64,000 nucleotides of DNA from Mesostigma viride (lineage: Eukaryota > Streptophyta > Mesostigmatophyceae > Mesostigmatales > Mesostigmataceae), in the NCBI GenBank assembly GCA_009746045.1, contig RPFO01000104.1, positions 742,576 through 806,575 of the forward strand, in the 5' to 3' direction. Positions 9,674-18,784 of the stretch are shown here, one piece after another (the first letter of the stretch is position 1; every line of letters starts with the position of its first letter). Both the position numbers and the translations under genes were made by a program. The notes under the pieces were generated by a model. It saw nothing but the letters and a program-made list of their open reading frames with translations, was not told the DNA's origin and did not search any database.

Positions 9674-10418
9674 TGTCAAGGACATGGTCCTTGTATTTGT
9701 ACCCACCTGACCTGGCTAGATAGATAGAGGCTCTTGTACAGGAGCCACTGTTTTTTATCCCGTTGGATTTGGCCTACAAATGAGAAAGTTGTGGCCAGTT
9801 TTAGTAATCAGGGATTAGTACCTATGCCAAGTGGATCCTTATAGGCAGCTGACAAATCTGTCTATGTCAGCTGACCTATGACATGTCAGATGAGAATCTA
9901 TGACAGGACAGTTGACTGATTGACATGTACACTGTGCATGTCAGATGTGGCGCTGATATGTTCACGCCAGATTTACTTCATCATCATCAGATCACACACA
10001 GAGAGATCTTTTATTAAATAGTTAGATTACTGTGCAGCAGTTACAAGTTAAGACTGTACATCAGTTACAAGATAAGGCTGTACAGCAGTTACAAGATAAG
10101 ATTTATTCTTGTCTAGATCTGATTGGTAGCCTGTACACTGACCTAACCTGATTGGTGGCCTGAGTATTACATGAGAATATTCCTAGGCACATTCCTAGCC
10201 AGCCAATCAGGTCATTCCAGTTTTCTGCCTGTGTTTTTTCCTCGAGTTAATAAAACAACTGAGGAGCCTTGCCAAAGGTACTCCTCACTATCATTCTGCC
10301 TCAAACTGAGTCTCTGTCTCTTTGCTTCCATCCTCCATAGCCTGTACCTGCAAGGACAGGCACATTTGGGTTCCAATCACAAGCATTGTAGAAGGCAAAC
10401 CCATTAGTTCTTTCAACA
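9674..10418 (+). repeat. 5' LTR
   Basis: 745 bases, beginning TGTCAAGGACATGG and ending TTCTTTCAACA. It contains several near-repeats of CAGTTACAAGATAAG-like units at about 10028-10110 and an AATAAA at about 10249. No differences from the 3' LTR were seen when the two were read side by side. Confidence 0.95.
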
Positions 10419-10430
10419 TGGTATCGGAGG
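10419..10430 (+). other. Primer-binding site
   Basis: TGGTATCGGAGG immediately follows the 5' LTR. This is one or two bases from the usual Copia primer-binding site complementary to initiator-methionine tRNA (TGGTATCAGAGC). Confidence 0.85.
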
Positions 10431-10434
10431 TTTG

Positions 10435-12579
10435 ATGCCTACCCTGCATTTGAGGAGCAGAGACATTCATCTGACTACCCCAGAGACAACACCCAGACCC
10501 AGATCAACCATGGAGGATCAAGACACCCAAACTGCTACCAGACAGCCTGACTACACCTCTCTTGTTTCAACAGTTGCCAAGAGCTGCAAGAAATTTGTTG
10601 GTGCAGCTGGTGATGATTACAGCAAGTGGGAGGAGTGGAAGAATCTGTTTTTGGCTGTTGTCAGTCTTTTCAATTTGGATGCTGTCCTGCTGGGCACTGA
10701 GGAGAATGACAGGGCTGATAAGGCCCTGTGGGCAGCTTTGCTCACCTGTCTAACAGGTGAAGCTGCACGCCTCATGGCCACTGTGGCCAACAAAACTGGT
10801 AGCCAAGCATGGCAATGTCTCATGGAGAACTATGAGCAAACCAGGCTAACCAAGAGTCACAGGTTTGAGCTGAGGAGCAAGCTGCACCGCCTACAGAAGC
10901 TTCCTAACGAGACCATGCAACAGCTCGTGAGGAGGGCGGAGCTTCTACGTGCTGACTACCAGGCTGCAGGGGGAGTCATCCAGGACCGTGATTTTGCTGC
11001 CATTCTACTGGGAGCACTGACAGACGAGTACCGCCCTGCGCTGGTGTCTGTAAGGTTCAACGAGGAGGACCCACTACCTGTGGTGAAGAGGGCACTCATG
11101 GAGGCGGAGGATCTGCTCAAGGGGGGACGTGCTGTGGTGAAAAAGGAGAGTGCTGGCACTGGCCAGGCCTACCACACCAACAGCAAGGGGAACGGGGGGA
11201 CCAAGAAATGCAGTCACTGTGGCCTGTCAAATCACAAGGACAAAGACTGCTGGAAGGAGCATCCTGAGAAGGCCCCACGCTGGTACCCCAACCAGCACAG
11301 GGGGGGCAAGGGCGGCAACCGAGGGAACCAGAGCAAGGGACGCAACGCACCTGCTGGATCCGCTGCCAACGCAACTCAGGAGGCGGCTGAACTGCCGCCT
11401 GGCTTCTGCATGGTCACCATCGCCGAGGAGTCGCCGTCGACGCCGCTGGAGGCTGCTGCTCTCACGCAGTATACGGGCGACAAACTCAACTGGGTGCTGG
11501 ACTCGGCTGCGAGCAGCCACATGTCCCCGTGCCGTTCTGACTTCGTGTCACTTATCCCCCACAACAGGCAGATCGTCGGATCAGGCGGCGACCTGCAAGC
11601 TGCTGGAGTTGGCACAGTTTCTGTGCATTTGCCGGGGAGCGAGCTCCGACTGGATGGAGCCCTTCTGGTCCCCGAGCTGCCCGTTCGGGTGCTCTCTGTT
11701 GGAGCGCTCGTGAAGGCTGGCCACAAGCTGGATTTCAACCAGGAAATCGCTGTGGTGGACAACAAGGCGCACAAGATGGAGCAGAGGGACAACGTCTACG
11801 TGTTACCTGCTCTCAACAAGAAGGCGGCGCTGGCGGCCACGACCGTGCGGCCGTTGGGGTCGCTGTGGAGCGCTGGCCTGCCAGTGGCGGCCATGTCCAA
11901 GACGCTGGGCTTTCTGCCTGGCTTTTCGCGGCCTTTGGGGCTGCAGGCTTCTTCCCGAGGCGCTTTGCTGCGCCCGGTGTCGTCGCCACTGTCGTGTGGC
12001 GGCAAGGGCGGTTTTTCCGCTGACAAACCTGCAATTGTGCAGGATTTTGGCGTGGTGGGGACGGCAAGGAATGGGATCGGCTTAGTACCGGTCGTTGGGG
12101 CACACGGGGAGGACGGTTCCTGGAGTTCTGCGTCGGGCAGTACTACTTATAGCCCTCTCGTGCCAGATCAGGTGGACTCTGCTCCACCAGTTTCCCTGAC
12201 CCCTCCAGCGGCGAGCTCACCTGGCTTGCCGTTGTCCATGGATGTCAACCTACGTGGCGTGCTGGGAGAGCTTCCCCAGCCTGGCATCGTTTGGCCTACT
12301 AGTGCCAACACGCAGACGTCACCAAGCCTGCTGCGTGACGGTTTCGCTCCCTGGCCAGAATCAAGTGGGGGTTTGGCGTGGCGCGTCTCGGGCGCCAGCA
12401 TTTTGGATTTTGCTGCGGGGGGAATTCCTGGTGAGGGGAGGCCACCAGATGCACCAAGTCCAAGCCCAGTCCTGGAGCCAAGTCCTGGAGCTGGAGTCGT
12501 CGGCTGCCACGTGTCCCTGTCAATTTGGGACTGTGCTGAGCCAACAAGTTGCCGGCACAAGTGCTGCCTTGAGCACTAA
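10435..12579 (+). CDS. gag: Copia Gag with protease-like domain
   Basis: About 714 residues from ATG 10435; ATG 10510 (MEDQDTQ) is an equally good start. Gag capsid region (UBN2-like, LLTCLTGEA and LRSKLHRLQ segments) spans roughly residues 40-210. A CCHC zinc knuckle CSHCGLSNHKDKDC lies near residue 260. A Copia aspartic-protease core WVLDSAASSHMSP is near residue 355, with the usual Asp-Ser-Gly changed to Asp-Ser-Ala, followed by a GAG-pre-integrase-like stretch to about residue 460. The last 250 residues are Pro/Ser/Gly-rich and unlike pol. No integrase follows. Gag likely packages the element RNA; enzymes must come from elsewhere. Confidence 0.85.
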   Translation: MPTLHLRSRDIHLTTPETTPRPRSTMEDQDTQTATRQPDYTSLVSTVAKSCKKFVGAAGDDYSKWEEWKNLFLAVVSLFNLDAVLLGTEENDRADKALWAALLTCLTGEAARLMATVANKTGSQAWQCLMENYEQTRLTKSHRFELRSKLHRLQKLPNETMQQLVRRAELLRADYQAAGGVIQDRDFAAILLGALTDEYRPALVSVRFNEEDPLPVVKRALMEAEDLLKGGRAVVKKESAGTGQAYHTNSKGNGGTKKCSHCGLSNHKDKDCWKEHPEKAPRWYPNQHRGGKGGNRGNQSKGRNAPAGSAANATQEAAELPPGFCMVTIAEESPSTPLEAAALTQYTGDKLNWVLDSAASSHMSPCRSDFVSLIPHNRQIVGSGGDLQAAGVGTVSVHLPGSELRLDGALLVPELPVRVLSVGALVKAGHKLDFNQEIAVVDNKAHKMEQRDNVYVLPALNKKAALAATTVRPLGSLWSAGLPVAAMSKTLGFLPGFSRPLGLQASSRGALLRPVSSPLSCGGKGGFSADKPAIVQDFGVVGTARNGIGLVPVVGAHGEDGSWSSASGSTTYSPLVPDQVDSAPPVSLTPPAASSPGLPLSMDVNLRGVLGELPQPGIVWPTSANTQTSPSLLRDGFAPWPESSGGLAWRVSGASILDFAAGGIPGEGRPPDAPSPSPVLEPSPGAGVVGCHVSLSIWDCAEPTSCRHKCCLEH

Positions 12580-13908
12580 GGCGGTCGGTGCGGGAGCCCT
12601 GCTTCCGCTATTTTCATGGCGATTTTTGGGGATGCGCTATGGTCACGTTCGTTGGGAATTTGATAGCTAGCTTAACTAACCCCTTATGATCTCAAGTCGC
12701 CACTGTTTTTCGTTCGTGAAAAATTGCTTTAGACACGAATATTTTGTGGTCTATTGTGCTGTTAGGTGCGGGGTCCTTCCGGCCTTATGCATCTCGCATA
12801 GTCTTGTTTTGTTTCTGCTAGACTTTTTCATAGCGCTTCGTCGGGATGCGTTATTTGAGTTCTAGACCACCTGTGTTCATCGTCCCCATGACGTTCTTCT
12901 ACCAGCAATGGTATGTTTTCCAAGTTCTTTGTAATCTTGGTACGTTTGGCTAGCGCCGGTTTGCTGGCCATGTCTCCGTTCTTGCTGACCCTTTTTGTGG
13001 TCAATCTGCACGTTCATTTCATGTCGTGTGTGTTGCCCATTCTTAGGGCATACTTTCTCGTTGCATGCTAGGTTTGTTCATGCAGTTTGCGGTTGTGTCT
13101 TTTGTACATAGCCTGCGTTTGTGCTCCTGACTTTGTCGTCGCTTCATGTCCCGTTTTTAGTCGCTTTCAACTATCGTTGGTTAATCAGAGCTGTCTTTTC
13201 AGTTCGTTCATGTTGGCTAATGCTAAGATCCATGACTATGTCGGTTTATGTTAGTTACCTGTGTGATTAAGGTGTGTCAGGACTACGTGTTCTGCTCCTT
13301 GTTCACCGTTGGTGCTCTGCCGTAGGTCGGATGCTTTATGTCGTTAATCACATGTTTTATGCGTTAATCATACATCATGTCCCCTGCATTGTCTAAGAGT
13401 TTGCCTGTGTTAGAGCATTTTGTGTGCTTCTTCATGTTTTCAGGCGACGCTAGAGTGAGGGGGGTGTGATCCAAAGCGCATCTTCCCAACGAAGTTTTTG
13501 ACTTGGCAACACATGCTAGTTGCTGGGCGATGCGGCAATCTTTCCTGCTGCTTTCGTTGGACACTCGGCGCGTCACCGGTCCGGAGTTCCAGTTTCCAGT
13601 TTCCGTGGAGATCGTCTTTTGACTACTTTGACCACGGTGTTTGCTAGCGAGGGGGGTGGATGTTTTTCGCCCACTTACCCGTGATCAGTTAGTGTTTGAT
13701 CCTTACCACTGGCCTGGGTTGCATCCCATTTTTGGTTTGGTGCCATGTGGGTAAGGGGGGTGTCAAGGTTGTACCCAAATGTCACCTTGATAGTGAGTAC
13801 TGAATTTAATTCTAGAGTCCTATGTTTGGTCAAGGCTTGACTGGCTGAGAGCTTTTCCTCTAAGTGTTATACTTGACAGGATAGCACTAGAGCAAGGTCA
13901 TGTGTTGT
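12580..13908 (+). other. Non-coding internal region of the Copia element
   Basis: About 1.3 kb between Gag-protease and the 3' LTR, rich in T and G, with no open frame above about 70 residues. It stands where integrase, RT and RNase H would be in a complete element. It also contains short repeats such as GGGGGGTGT before several segments. I see no coding remnant of pol in it. Confidence 0.7.
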
Positions 13909-13916
13909 AAGGGGGG
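13909..13916 (+). other. Polypurine tract
   Basis: A short purine run (AAGGGGGG) directly before the 3' LTR, positioned to prime plus-strand synthesis. A related AAGGGGGG run occurs near 13752. Confidence 0.75.
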
Positions 13917-14661
13917 TGTCAAGGACATGGTCCTTGTATTTGTACCCACCTGACCTGGCTAGATAGATAGAGGCTCTTGTACAGGAGCCACTGTTTTTTA
14001 TCCCGTTGGATTTGGCCTACAAATGAGAAAGTTGTGGCCAGTTTTAGTAATCAGGGATTAGTACCTATGCCAAGTGGATCCTTATAGGCAGCTGACAAAT
14101 CTGTCTATGTCAGCTGACCTATGACATGTCAGATGAGAATCTATGACAGGACAGTTGACTGATTGACATGTACACTGTGCATGTCAGATGTGGCGCTGAT
14201 ATGTTCACGCCAGATTTACTTCATCATCATCAGATCACACACAGAGAGATCTTTTATTAAATAGTTAGATTACTGTGCAGCAGTTACAAGTTAAGACTGT
14301 ACATCAGTTACAAGATAAGGCTGTACAGCAGTTACAAGATAAGATTTATTCTTGTCTAGATCTGATTGGTAGCCTGTACACTGACCTAACCTGATTGGTG
14401 GCCTGAGTATTACATGAGAATATTCCTAGGCACATTCCTAGCCAGCCAATCAGGTCATTCCAGTTTTCTGCCTGTGTTTTTTCCTCGAGTTAATAAAACA
14501 ACTGAGGAGCCTTGCCAAAGGTACTCCTCACTATCATTCTGCCTCAAACTGAGTCTCTGTCTCTTTGCTTCCATCCTCCATAGCCTGTACCTGCAAGGAC
14601 AGGCACATTTGGGTTCCAATCACAAGCATTGTAGAAGGCAAACCCATTAGTTCTTTCAACA
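13917..14661 (+). repeat. 3' LTR
   Basis: 745 bases, apparently identical to the 5' LTR. Followed immediately by the GTTTA duplication and then the first half of the disrupted gene. Confidence 0.95.
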
Positions 14662-15693
14662 GTTTACCCGTTTCTGTCGTTGCGGGAAAATGCCACAAAC
14701 GTGGAGGCAACCCGGTTCCATCCGCCGTGCTTGTAGTGGCGCCAGTATTGACAATTGTATTCACTGTCGGAAGATCTACTCGGTTGGGTTCACCCCCTTC
14801 AGCTACGCTCCCATCCCAAGACCCCGCCGCTTCATGCGCTCCCCCAATCGGTGCGCCGAGTCGACCCGTGTCGCTGGCCGTAGGCAATGTCGTTTGACCC
14901 TGACCGACGTATGACCCTGAAGGGATAAAGTGAACAGTTTTTCTCATTAATTTCGTTGTTTGTGGATCCCTCTTTAAATATCCGTCCGCAGATAATGGGC
15001 GATTGGATTTACGCGCGTGCACACCTGCTATACCTTGCCACAAACGTTCATCTATGTCCTGATTTACTGTGTCAAACAGTCTTACTGGGGGGTTTGCGGA
15101 AGAAACGACCTCTGTTTTTTGTGAAGATTCAGGCATTGCGAGTGTCGGCGTGTCATTCCACGCTTGCCGAGCGCTAAAAATTCGTTGTTGGAGTTGGAGT
15201 GCGAGTGGTTCATCCTTTGTAACTGTATCACCCGTATCACTCGTCAATGTTGCAGTAGCGCCACGTTGACCCCGCTGATCTGTCAAAGAACCTTTTCCAA
15301 ATGCGAGTATGGGCCCATCGGGCCTGCGTGAATAAACTGGCTTGGCTTGTGGACCATACAAAAACCCCCCACCTGTCCTGATTGCTACAGGTTTACCGGG
15401 TGCCTTCGATTGCAATGATCGACCGAGTATTTCAAAAGAATCCTGTTCAGTATCGTTTTTTGGCGCAGTATCCCGGTCGAACGTTGGGTCGCTCCTACTC
15501 GTAAGATCGTCCAACTTGTATTTCAGACCCTGATCGAGTGTTTCGTCACTTGTTGCCGTATCTGTCAACCAGTTATGACCCGATCGTGATGCGAGACTTT
15601 CACTATGAAAAGAATTCGCCGTGTCTGAAAGAGGTTGTGAAGAATAAGGGTCAAAACCTATGTCTGAAAGTTCCAAAACATCCCCATCACCAT

Positions 15694-17083
15694 TTAATCT
15701 TCTGTAGCATCGAAATACTCTTCGGCATCGTCTCGTGTGGCACCATCCGACGTAACCAATCTATTAGGTCTCCTTTTTGCGGCCGACCCGTCTGCCGGCG
15801 ACCCAACTATCGCACCTTCAGGGAGAGAACCGTCTTCCTTACCACCACCTGTCGCGCCTGCTGCATCTCCACCCCCTTTTGCGGCCGACCCGTCTGCCGT
15901 CGACCCACCTATCGCGCCTTCAGGGGGCGCAACTGCCCCCACACCACCATCCGCCCCACGACCTAGCCCGCCTGCTGCATCTCCTTCCTTTTTTGCGGCC
16001 GACCCGTCTGCCGGCGACCCAACTATCGCACCTTCAGGGAGAGAACCGTCTTCCTTACCACCACCTGTCGCGCCTGCTGCATCTCCTTCCTTTTTTGCGG
16101 CCGACCCGTCTGCCGGCGACCCAACTATCGCACCTTCAGGGAGAGAACCGTCTTCCTTACCACCACCTGTCGCGCCTGCTGCATCTCCTTCCTTTTTTGC
16201 GGCCGACCCGTCTGCCGGCGACCCAACTATCGCACCTTCAGGGAGAGAACCGTCTTCCTTACCACCACCTGTCGCGCCTGCTGCATCTCCTTCCTTTTTT
16301 GCGGCCGACCCGTCTGCCGGCGACCCAACTATCGCACCTTCAGGGAGAGAACCGTCTTCCTTACCACCACCTGTCGCGCCTGCTGCATCTCCTTCCTTTT
16401 TTGCGGCCGACCCGTCTGCCGGCGACCCAACTATCGCACCTTCAGGGAGAGAACCGTCTTCCTTACCACCACCTGTCGCGCCTGCTGCATCTCCTTCCTT
16501 TTTTGCGGCCGACCCGTCTGCCGGCGACCCAACTATCGCACCTTCAGGGAGAGAACCGTCTTCCTTACCACCACCTGTCGCGCCTGCTGCATCTCCTTCC
16601 TTTTTTGCGGCCGACCCGTCTGCCGGCGACCCAACTATCGCACCTTCAGGGAGAGAACCGTCTTCCTTACCACCACCTGTCGCGCCTGCTGCATCTCCTT
16701 CCTTTTTTGCGGCCGACCCGTCTGCCGGCGACCCACCTTTCGCGCCTTTAGGGGACGCGCCCCCCCCCCCCACCTGTCGCGTCTCCCCTCGGGCTCGACC
16801 CGCCTGCCGTCAACCCACCGCCCACCCCGCTTGGTGCTGCTTTCGGAGTACCGCCAGGATATTCCTCCCCCCCGATCTCGCCTGGCCCGTGCACCTCATC
16901 TGGGCGATATAGATTCCCGTCCGTGTGTACTTCTATCTCCGGCTGGTGCTCCTTCTTCTTCTTCTTCTTCTGTTCTGCCGCGTGTCCTTCCCTGACGGCC
17001 TCGTTGTACAGTTCCGTCCACACCTCGTCGAAGGTTTTATCCTTCATGAGATTTCGGATCTTCGCGTCCTCTCTCATCGTCAT
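15694..17083 (-). CDS. Repeat-rich protein (34-residue units), one frameshift
   Basis: Begins at ATG 17083 with a charged helix (MTMREDAKIRNLMKDK, later six Lys in a row), then a Gly/Pro-rich part, then eight essentially identical and about two diverged 34-residue repeats (GSPADGSAAKKEGDAAGATG and on), ending in an acidic tail. The N-terminal part and the repeats lie in different frames; the switch is at a run of 12 C (plus strand) at 16760-16771. The repeats are low-complexity and likely disordered. Highly repeated Gly/Ala/Lys proteins occur as virion or surface proteins, but function is unknown. It may join the gene that begins 18 bases downstream. Confidence 0.6.
15770..16735. repeat. 102-bp tandem repeat array
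   Basis: Unit of 102 bp seen by the recurrence of CTTTTTTGCGGCCGACCCG at 15988, 16090, 16192 and onwards every 102 bases. Most copies look identical at DNA level, including silent sites. The two proximal units at about 15770-15990 are diverged. The array is open in the minus-strand frame of the repeat protein. Confidence 0.95.
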
Positions 17084-17278
17084 GTTCGCGTCCTAATACT
17101 ACTAAGCAACATAAATGTGTGGACAACAAAACCTTTTATTAATATAAGTCCATACACCATCCATGAGATGCAAGGGTACCACCAGATGTAACCGGAGGTG
17201 CAAGTTCTCCGCCAGGCCGGGGAGGACCACGTGCGGAAAACATGCCAGAAAGAGACCCGCTAAGCCCTGAACTTCGGT

Positions 17279-18373
17279 CTAGTTTGCAAAAATCCGAATC
17301 CCTTTCACCCAGTCGGACCGCACGCCCTCGTGGCGTTTGTTCGTAACGAATTCGAGACCAAGCGGCTCGAACACGAGGCGCAAGTCGTCCAGCGTGGGCC
17401 TCCCCTTTCCCGCTGCCGGCTCCTCGTGCAAGAACGCTCCCAAGAACGCGTTCCTGAAATCCTTCATTTTCGTCCAACCATCCGGTTCCAATGAGACGCT
17501 AGGGAGTTTCACAAACTCGGCTGCCTTTTCGGGAGTCACGGTGCGCACGGTGGGCGAGGGGAGACAACACGGTTCGTCCTCCTCCTCGTCCGGCCTCTTG
17601 ACGCGCTTCTCGACGGTCCTGAGGGCGTCCCATGGCGGCCAGCGGAGGTACTCCTGAAAAAAGTCGGTCGACTTCGACCTCTTGAAGCCGGGGTTGTAGC
17701 TGTGCACTTTCTCGCTCAGCTTCGCCCTGTGCTCGATCATCCACGCTTTCACGTCCACGGGGACGGGGACGTCGTTCTCGACCAGCCCCAAGAACAACGC
17801 GTGAAGGTGGGCGGTCCTGTACCGCTCGTCGGTCGTGAGGTTGTTCACCCCCGTCCTGTCGAAAGAGTCGATGATCTCGTTCACGAGTTCGTCCGACACG
17901 AGGTCGCCCGCGTATCTCAACAAAGCGTTTGCCACCAACGCGAGTCTCGTCTTGCCGCAAAACACGCGGAAGTCTGACAAGTCCGCCTCGCGAACCTCGC
18001 CAAAAACCACGGGGTCCCTCGAATTGTTCACCGCGAACCCCGTGGTTCTCTTTGTCCCGAGACCTCCTCCGCACGAAAACCCGTGGCGTTCGAAAAGCGC
18101 GTTCCAGAACCACTTGTCCGCGCGAAACTCGCTCGCGTGGTCGTATCTCGGAAACCCCTTGTCTTCCATGAAATCAGAAAAGGCCGTGAAAACGCGCTCC
18201 GTGGAAGATGTCAACGTCGGTCCTTTGTTGACCCGGTTCGACTCGAGAAACTCCGCAAACAGCTCGGCCCAACGGATCTCTTCTTCGTTCAAGGACCTGT
18301 ACAGAGGCTGGACGAGCGCCCGGTCCATGTCGTCCAGATCGCCCAATTCGTCACGGAACTTGCGTTTGGCCAT
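17279..18373 (-). CDS. unknown 364-residue protein
   Basis: Long well-formed open frame from ATG 18373. Mixed alpha/beta composition with several Trp and Phe, a Lys/Arg patch (KRVKRPDEEEDEPCC) near residue 265 and an acidic run beside it. The C-terminal 60 residues (from TLDDLRLVFEPLGLEF to GVRSDWVKGIRIF) look like a small winged-helix type module, as at the ends of viral primase or helicase proteins, but this is a loose resemblance. No catalytic motif seen. Confidence 0.6.
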   Translation of the reverse strand: MAKRKFRDELGDLDDMDRALVQPLYRSLNEEEIRWAELFAEFLESNRVNKGPTLTSSTERVFTAFSDFMEDKGFPRYDHASEFRADKWFWNALFERHGFSCGGGLGTKRTTGFAVNNSRDPVVFGEVREADLSDFRVFCGKTRLALVANALLRYAGDLVSDELVNEIIDSFDRTGVNNLTTDERYRTAHLHALFLGLVENDVPVPVDVKAWMIEHRAKLSEKVHSYNPGFKRSKSTDFFQEYLRWPPWDALRTVEKRVKRPDEEEDEPCCLPSPTVRTVTPEKAAEFVKLPSVSLEPDGWTKMKDFRNAFLGAFLHEEPAAGKGRPTLDDLRLVFEPLGLEFVTNKRHEGVRSDWVKGIRIFAN

Positions 18374-18383
18374 GGCGAGTGCG

Positions 18384-18764
18384 TTATCTTCGTATCACGA
18401 GACGACTAGAGTCGCGACTGGGAGGACGCGCGCCGCGGACGCCGCCCGAGTTCTGCGCGATCCGCACGTAGTGACGAATCCCGTATGCGAGCTTCGTGGC
18501 CAGTCGAACCTTGTCGTCCGAAAAGTGCTCGCTCCCGAGCGTGAGATTCTCTATGGCGCAGTCCGACGTAACGCCGCTGTCGTGCAGGATTTCGGCGAAA
18601 CTCTCGGGCAAGAACTTCTCTCTCGCGAGCACGCGACCGCAAACGGCGAGATTGTACAAGACCACGAACTCTTCGACGGTGTCCTTGTAAGTTTCCGGCA
18701 GAGAAAACACGTATCTCTCCAGATCCGAGGACAAAGAGTCCACGCACTTGAGAAGCTTGTCCAT
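18384..18764 (-). CDS. unknown helical protein
   Basis: 126 residues from ATG 18764, largely helical with a basic Arg/Ser-rich tail. It ends 11 bases before the start of the 364-residue gene and is probably in the same transcription direction unit. It is divergent from the giant OTU gene with only 20 bases between their starts, so the AT-rich spacer (ATACCTGTGCTACAAATAA) would have to serve both. Confidence 0.55.
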   Translation of the reverse strand: MDKLLKCVDSLSSDLERYVFSLPETYKDTVEEFVVLYNLAVCGRVLAREKFLPESFAEILHDSGVTSDCAIENLTLGSEHFSDDKVRLATKLAYGIRHYVRIAQNSGGVRGARPPSRDSSRLVIRR

Positions 18765-18784
18765 AATACCTGTGCTACAAATAA

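Larger units (their letters stand above)
9674..14661 (+). mobile_element. Non-autonomous Ty1/Copia LTR retrotransposon
   Basis: 4,988 bp, bounded by two 745-bp LTRs that look identical, and by 5-base target duplications GTTTA (9669-9673 and 14662-14666). The LTRs start TG and end CA. A Copia-type primer-binding site TGGTATCGGAG lies just inside the 5' LTR and a G-rich purine tract precedes the 3' LTR. It encodes only Gag and a protease-like region; no integrase, RT or RNase H is present. It must depend on another element in trans. Identical LTRs mean very recent insertion. Confidence 0.95.
8413..15676 (-). pseudogene. unknown acidic/helical protein, split by a Copia element
   Basis: Two coding halves flank the retrotransposon: 15676 down to 14662, then 9673 down to 8413. 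Removing 9674-14661 plus one copy of the 5-base duplication brings the halves together in the same frame with no stop, giving about 760 residues. The first half is Ser/Thr/Asp-rich and disordered; the second has helical Lys/Glu segments in its middle. The first half may even continue from the repeat protein upstream (ends 15694, 18 bases away), because open sequence extends 5' of 15676 and the nominal start is not ATG. No domain recognised. The insertion must have hit an open reading frame. Confidence 0.75.

Noticed and set aside
10171..10407. 78-residue open frame in each LTR
   Set aside because: Lies wholly in the LTR, same in both copies, with random composition.
15737..16912. Pro/Ser-rich plus-strand open frames across the 102-bp repeats
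   Set aside because: A tandem repeat with unit length divisible by three keeps several frames open. The minus frame links to a plausible N-terminus and tail and fits the neighbouring gene directions.
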